A stretch of 64,000 nt of DNA from Kalaharituber pfeilii (taxonomy: Eukaryota; Ascomycota; Pezizomycetes; Pezizales; Pezizaceae), in NCBI GenBank assembly GCA_015179045.1, contig WHUZ01000149.1, positions 1 through 64,000 on the forward strand, written 5' to 3'. How positions within the stretch are numbered: position 1 is the first letter of the stretch; each line of letters starts with the position of its first letter. Positions 62,651 through 64,000 of this stretch are shown here, one piece after another. Under the pieces are notes generated by a model that did no database searches, was not told the DNA's origin, and worked only from the letters and a program-made list of their open reading frames with translations. Made by a program: the position numbers and the translations under genes.

Positions 62651-63764
62651 TTGCCTATTTAGGTATAAAAAGATATGCATAGGAGATAGGTATTGGTAAG
62701 AAGAATAAGACCGAGATGATAGGTAATGCTAAAAGTTAGGTAATGCTGAGTGAGAGTGGGCATGGCAAGTTATTGAATAAGCAGAAAATATATGCCAGAA
62801 CAGTTTTCAAGAGCCTTATATACTATTAAAGCTCTTCAGCCAAGTATTTACAAAATTGCGTTAACAGCTTTTTTTACTTATTATTCAGCCATTTACTATA
62901 GTAGGACGCAGCAACAACACAAGTACATAATAAATGGTCTGTATTACTGGTAGACTTAATGGATGTATGGCTAACTTCGGGGGTAGTGGCAGTTGGGTTT
63001 ATTGAAAGACCACCACGTCCTGGCTATCAAGTGGTAACTAGTAAATGATTCTGCGACAGCAGAGGCGAAAGAGAAAAGCTGTGAGTGGGTAGCAACCAAT
63101 ATCTTCGATATATATGAAGTTGTACTCCGGTACATGCGAGGTCGCCACCCTTGAAAACTCTGCATATTAGCGCACGCCACTGGCGATCCGCTTACCGTAC
63201 AAGGAACTACCTGTCCCTGAGCGGACAGGTAAAAAGTACCTGTCCCGAGTCATCCCGAGGGTTAGGCAGCGAAAGTTGGGCTTTTTCACGGCCCGGTACG
63301 ACATACAACTTCGTATCCTCGCCGCAACACGCAATTTTGCTCCGATTGTCTTCAAACCGGCCTCAAATGAAAGCCCTACGTCTCCTCTATATTTCTATAT
63401 AAAAAAATAATACATTTCGTACTCTAAATCTTGCTGTATTTATAGTGAAAGATGGCGAGTTTTGAGTAAATTTTCGCACTAGTAGGCTATCCCTGTCATA
63501 TCCTTGCCATGCTATAGCTTGGCAGCAACGGCCAAAAACCTCCATAGAAAATAGACTCAGTAGTTTTCAGAATGGTCTATGCCAAAAATACATGACTTTT
63601 CGTCGACAACCTATCCCAATTCAGATGACTTTTCGTCGACAGCCCATACAAATTTTTACCCTAACGTTACACACCGCTGTACTTCTCATCACAAACCTCC
63701 GGCAACTACAACTACCCTAACTACCTTGTTAAGTAATAATCCCAATTAGCAATACACATTTTCA

Positions 63765-63990
63765 ATACATTTAACGTGCCGAAAATGACCCATTTTCTCA
63801 AATGTGAAGCGGTCATTTCCAACGAATTCAACATGCCAAAAAGAACCTATTTTCCACATCTGCAAAGAGCCTATGTGTAGCGTAGTTAACATGTGGAAAA
63901 TGACCCATTTTCTCCATGCGCGACGAGACTATTTAACATGCGTAAAATGGTCTATTTTCCACATGCGCCATGAGAGCTTTTGTAATGTAT
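63765..63990. repeat. 58-bp tandem repeat array 2
   Basis: Four units of 57, 58, 47 and 58 bp of the TTTAACATGCG(C/T)AAAATG, GTCTATTTTCCACATGCGC type, homologous to the array at 39041-39256. It may continue beyond the window end. Between 63270 and 63764 no gene is seen; a CATGACTTTTCGTCGACA motif is repeated at 63591 and 63622. Confidence 0.8.
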
Positions 63991-64000
63991 TTGCTGTTAC

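Larger units (their letters stand above)
61996..63257. mobile_element. MULE-like element with about 115-bp TIRs and 9-bp TSD
   Basis: The ends begin CGGGATGACTCGGGACAGGT and are inverted copies over roughly 115 bp (61996-62112 against 63143-63257) with few mismatches. The duplication AGGGTTAGG at 61987-61995 and 63258-63266 is 9 bp, the MULE size. The interior of about 1 kb carries remains of the FAR1-like gene. The target sequence GGGTAGGGTTAGG resembles two telomere repeats. Confidence 0.88.

Overview
The window looks like a repeat-rich part of a filamentous ascomycete (Pezizomycotina) genome. The genes have short introns of about 45-160 bp with GTATGT/GTAAGT-type donors and CTAAC/CTGAC-like branch sites. 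Mobile elements cover most of the sequence, and AT-rich stretches with C-to-T decay resemble repeat-induced point mutation (RIP). No species can be named from the sequence.

Host-type genes form a minority. They are a DDX60-like Ski2-family helicase (7.56-13.72 kb, + strand, broken by a retroposon and a 1-nt frameshift), an ATP-grasp/TauD dioxygenase fusion (20.2-22.9 kb, - strand, three exons, about 811 aa, apparently intact), a PaaK-like AMP-forming ligase (35.5-37.0 kb, + strand, C-terminal frameshift) and a BTB-domain protein (55.9-57.0 kb, + strand, two exons, 344 aa).

The remainder is layered transposons. They include two Tad1-like LINE groups (here A and B); a group of RT-less elements of about 1.49 kb that carry only a gag-like ORF1; very short retroposons that are little more than the LINE 3' hairpin plus poly(A); a relic Gypsy element with a RIP-degraded body; a solo LTR; a Tc1-like DD34E transposase; an integrase-type (Ginger/KRBA2-like) transposase; a MULE-like family encoding only a FAR1-like DNA-binding protein; a Helitron (42.7-47.7 kb); several MITEs; and many minisatellites. 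Target-site duplications (TSDs) give relative ages. At 58.4-61.6 kb three LINE fragments are nested, at 39.3-42.0 kb one LINE sits in another, at 52.1-52.9 kb a LINE splits the zinc knuckle of a nearly complete LINE, and at 15.0-19.2 kb a Gypsy gag gene holds an ORF1-only element that itself holds a hairpin retroposon and a younger ORF1-only element.

The most distinctive signal is the conserved, covarying two-stem hairpin at the LINE 3' ends, together with several independent insertions that begin exactly at the first base of that hairpin, end in poly(A) and are flanked by TSDs. I infer that these LINE reverse transcriptases recognise the hairpin and that minimal hairpin RNAs are mobilised in trans. 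The standalone FAR1-only MULE family and the ORF1-only family are the next most interesting signals.
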